From: CAYUVA01 sp964448115 [NCBI: uncultured bacterium]
GTDB lineage: Bacteria; CAYUVA01
Assembly: GCA_964448115.1 (NCBI GenBank)
Contig: CAYUVA010000070.1
Location: forward strand, 1 to 7,769
Length of the DNA: 7,769 bases
Direction: 5' to 3'
Every line of letters begins with the position of its first letter. Position 1 is the stretch's first letter. The translations under genes were made by a program, and so were the position numbers. Shown in pieces: positions 7,001 to 7,769 of the stretch. The notes below the pieces were generated by a model. The model had not been told where the DNA came from and did no database searches. It saw nothing but the letters and a program-made list of their open reading frames with translations.

Positions 7001-7370
7001 CCGGTAGCTGGAAAAACTTGCCGTAGAAGTTGACCTTGTCTGCGTTAAGCACAAATCTCAGGGACGATGTCGCCGGCGAAACGATGACATTAAGGTCAGC
7101 CTCGGAATCGACCTGTGCCCTCCATAGCTCAAGGTCAACCGCTTCATAGAAGTTTGAATAGTAGTAATCGGTTGGTATGGATGTATTTCTATCCATAAGA
7201 TAATCTTCCAGGATCTCCCCTGAAAGCCCATAAAAAGTAGGCTCAAGGTGAACGCCGATCGCCCTTTGGATGAAGAACTCTTCGGGCAGGATTCCATGAG
7301 AGGGGCTATACATAGCCCCTATTAAAACCATTAGTATGGAAACAAGGATGAACATTTTACTTTGCATCAT
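4005..7370 (-). CDS. Secreted BPI-like (TULIP) protein with beta-propeller, Ig-like domain and Pro/Thr linker
   Basis: The 1121-residue product has a signal peptide (residues 1-26, hydrophobic core FILVSILMVLIGA, no lipobox). Residues about 32-520 resemble the two-barrel lipid-binding BPI/LBP fold. IGVHLEPTFYGLSGEILEDYL (split at 38-58) resembles the BPI N-terminus. LSDDTLNELFYYL (300-312), GFLGTLLPEVA (337-347) and the NFLSLYFVLMD strand (506-516) match the order of C-terminal BPI blocks. Residues about 522-874 hold roughly six YVTN-type propeller strands, such as YIYVANKDSDTLQVF and MYLYVTGETSANVAVYD. An Ig-like domain (879-978), a Pro/Thr linker (979-1030) and a small beta domain (1031-1121) follow. 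The start at 7370 is chosen over 7424 because AGGAG (7377-7381) lies six bases upstream and the promoter places the transcript start near 7426. The likely role is extracytoplasmic binding of a lipid or amphipathic ligand; no catalytic site is seen. The BPI call is from recalled sequence similarity and needs a profile search. Confidence 0.8.
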   Translation of the reverse strand: MMQSKMFILVSILMVLIGAMYSPSHGILPEEFFIQRAIGVHLEPTFYGLSGEILEDYLMDRNTSIPTDYYYSNFYEAVDLELWRAQVDSEADLNVIVSPATSSLRFVLNADKVNFYGKFFQLPDSKLDLNATFSASWYIQGYLNFTFDDFVMEMDLNITESIIANFLNETPCEGYLCDVFDDMNVTLRTIFEEDVAQNAQEIIEGALSGIISKGTSIDILALLGDLSIFCPALAESSLETSSYTTQGIDLRADGGIMPLISSVGDEDGPSDILSDNAAFPVNPPLAPLSNQPYLGAIHLSDDTLNELFYYLMQGNLFNLELDKCSLGDELPISLSTGFLGTLLPEVASIYWLDCPISIRLNPTKSPYFLEGGKGEPTLYIDDMEAYLLAETPWGQETIFGVGISTIADLNLGFNQAEGMITMKLKVRKDPEDPEQYYLPIEIIDRGVLETTPDDLLEVVVRFILNLAIASIPDDLGSMLYDNMGDLRFMGKIPWLNGMDMTQGQDNFLSLYFVLMDAPGASKACETSGVGLFKQDEITTAPPHIIAVAHNDDGKVSMLSTLNHEPLLQHPVKVGIIYQPVRMSYNPHLDHLYVIYTMDGPAGGGLTSVYWYSEDIAYTSGHFSINNERPINCAYDPYQQSLFITTQSNKIHHIKETGLGNFIIKGSTATNTNPIGLAIDGQNKYIYVANKDSDTLQVFEASINAPTLFRTIDLSTDGISGPSSLKYDPFNMYLYVTGETSANVAVYDTSGGHTAIELVAIQSIASGTKPRSCDLDSVHNTLGVAYQASSQWGLFDADDLSPDAHNPAPSGGANPEQIAMTEYGLAYLVNVTGEKVSIKRTRGGRVLDANIMQPSVAGELALDYSPYSVLLFNRAPVDTSPPQVSGAWVDTTMVKPEATPFIVTAQGVEDQSQIRSVYLKVWMNDSFIGKSPMSQVDCNQHWGAIPWADTGTQVSYTITVIDNFGNRHQTEQYMFTVEAQPTPTRTPTETPQPTNTPTETAAATDTPTETQTPPPTVTRTPTPTQTPTPEPLGVCWAAGYWDTDLTEAQGGDLYFLAVLYGDIVSTEFYFGGAPVGIGLNHVGDMIYDWSVPGIGSGAPAGNYLLELYINGEYAWPALVATD
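4281..4436 (-). repeat. Pro/Thr-rich linker coding repeat
   Basis: This codes about 52 residues made almost entirely of Thr, Pro, Glu and Gln in TPT, TPTET and TNTPTET-like units, joining the Ig-like domain to the C-terminal domain. Such linkers act as extended, protease-resistant spacers on secreted proteins and are often glycosylated. At DNA level it is a degenerate tandem repeat prone to length change and assembly error. Confidence 0.85.
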
Positions 7371-7376
7371 AGCTTG

Positions 7377-7381
7377 CTCCT
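7377..7381 (-). promoter_or_regulatory. Ribosome-binding site fixing the start of the TULIP-propeller gene
   Basis: AGGAG on the minus strand lies six bases before the ATG at 7368-7370. No Shine-Dalgarno sequence precedes the in-frame ATGs at 7422-7424 or 7419-7421. Starting at 7370 also gives a normal signal peptide rather than an 18-residue extension. Confidence 0.75.
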
Positions 7382-7432
7382 GAGCGATTCTTTGGTGTGA
7401 TTTCTTTAATACTAAACCCATCATAAATAACT

Positions 7433-7461
7433 ATTTTATCAAAGATTGATTACAGTAACAA
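7433..7461 (-). promoter_or_regulatory. Probable promoter of the TULIP-propeller gene
   Basis: On the minus strand, TTGTTA (7456-7461) is followed after 17 bases by TAAAAT (7433-7438), with TG one base before the -10 (extended -10 type). Transcription would start near 7426, giving a leader of about 55 bases to the ATG at 7370. Confidence 0.5.
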
Positions 7462-7583
7462 GCAAAACAAAGGGAGCTTAAGACCGAAGAATTGGTCCGG
7501 CTTTAATAAGCGATTTTCATCCCGGTCGAGATTTCGCGCCTGGCTAAAATTATATCGCCATTTCATGGCTGAGGAGGCGGGAT

Positions 7584-7613
7584 GCACGCCGTAGTTTACC
7601 CCGAACTTGGTGC
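7584..7613. repeat. Dispersed repeat A, right copy
   Basis: It matches 310-339 at 26 of 30 positions in the same orientation. It lies 41 bases before a copy of repeat B, as the left copy also precedes B copies. The hairpin seen in the left copy is partly lost here. Confidence 0.6.
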
Positions 7614-7654
7614 AGCGCGGGCATGACAAGAAGGGTGGCGATTTCCATGGTTCT

Positions 7655-7682
7655 GTGATTCCAGCACAGGGGGGAATCCAGT
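7655..7682. repeat. Dispersed palindromic repeat B, copy 3
   Basis: It matches copy 1 (509-536) at 24 of 28 positions, ending GGGGGGAATCCAGT. Substitutions fall in the left stem arm and loop, so the palindrome is weakened. Confidence 0.6.
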
Positions 7683-7688
7683 CCTAAA

Positions 7689-7714
7689 AAGCCTAAGAGA
7701 ATAGCATTAGGCTT
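7689..7714 (-). terminator. Possible minus-strand terminator of a gene beyond the right edge
   Basis: AAGCCTAA (7689-7696) and TTAGGCTT (7707-7714) form an 8-bp stem with a 10-base loop. Read on the minus strand the stem runs into a short T tract (five T in all). The stem is A+T rich and weak, so this may be a chance inverted repeat. Confidence 0.3.
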
Positions 7715-7750
7715 AAACATAAGTAACACACCCCGTCAGCTTAGCTGCCA

Positions 7751-7768
7751 CCCCTCTTTTTAGAGGGG
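7751..7768. repeat. Hairpin at the right edge, probably part of a dispersed repeat
   Basis: CCCCTCT (7751-7757), loop TTTT, AGAGGGG (7762-7768): a perfect 7-bp stem. It is preceded by CCCCGTCAGCTTAGCTGCCA (7731-7750), a combination I know as a common intergenic repeat motif in many bacterial genomes. The element runs off the window. No T-run can be seen after it, so a terminator role cannot be judged. Confidence 0.5.
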
Positions 7769-7769
7769 A

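Larger units (their letters stand above)
7462..7769. other. Intergenic region with dispersed repeats, no gene recognised
   Basis: No coding frame with recognisable content is present. The stretch carries copies of dispersed repeats A (7584-7613) and B (7655-7682), a short inverted repeat (7689-7714), and at the window edge a G+C-rich repeat ending in a hairpin (7751-7768). The types and order of the repeats parallel the left intergenic region. Confidence 0.65.

Noticed and set aside
7371-7424. 18-residue N-terminal extension of the TULIP-propeller gene
   Set aside because: It has no Shine-Dalgarno, lies at the predicted transcript start, and would place a charged stretch before a normal signal peptide.

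Overview
The window looks like bacterial chromosomal DNA with moderate G+C content and long repeat-bearing intergenic stretches. No phylogenetic marker gene is present. A long Pro/Thr linker in a secreted multidomain protein, short dispersed palindromic repeats and a CRISPR array would all fit an environmental anaerobe, perhaps Chloroflexota. That assignment is an inference with low confidence.

Layout. Positions 1-158 hold the trailing end of a CRISPR array: two identical 36-bp repeats, then a degenerate third, with 32- and 33-bp spacers. No cas gene is in view. Positions 159-866 are non-coding and carry short tandem and dispersed repeats. On the minus strand at 867-2108 is a complete class III PLP aminotransferase, best read as ornithine aminotransferase (rocD). 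Its upstream region (2109-2240) is a compact divergent promoter region. The two -35 boxes lie back to back inside a perfect 8-bp-arm inverted repeat. The rightward promoter drives a three-part cluster: a truncated dCTP-deaminase-like gene (2241-2540), a 66-residue single-pass membrane peptide (2596-2796), and a radical SAM/SPASM enzyme (2780-4003) whose start overlaps the peptide gene. The enzyme stops one base away from the stop of a convergent gene (4005-7370, minus). That gene encodes a secreted protein of about 1121 residues. It has a BPI/LBP-like (TULIP, lipid-binding) N-terminal half, a YVTN-type beta-propeller, an Ig-like domain, a Pro/Thr linker and a small C-terminal beta domain. Positions 7425-7769 hold its promoter and then more dispersed repeats of the same kinds as on the left side.

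How the genes may work together. rocD is a stand-alone metabolic gene (ornithine to glutamate semialdehyde). The membrane peptide and the SPASM enzyme form a plausible substrate-maturase pair of the ribosomally synthesised, post-translationally modified peptide type. No protease, transporter or other maturation gene is visible, so this rests on gene coupling and family knowledge only. The TULIP-propeller protein is probably exported to the cell surface or periplasm, where it could bind lipid-like ligands. Nothing in the sequence shows that it works with the SPASM cassette apart from adjacency. The two most novel items are the bacterial BPI-like/propeller fusion and the unassigned membrane peptide-SPASM pair.
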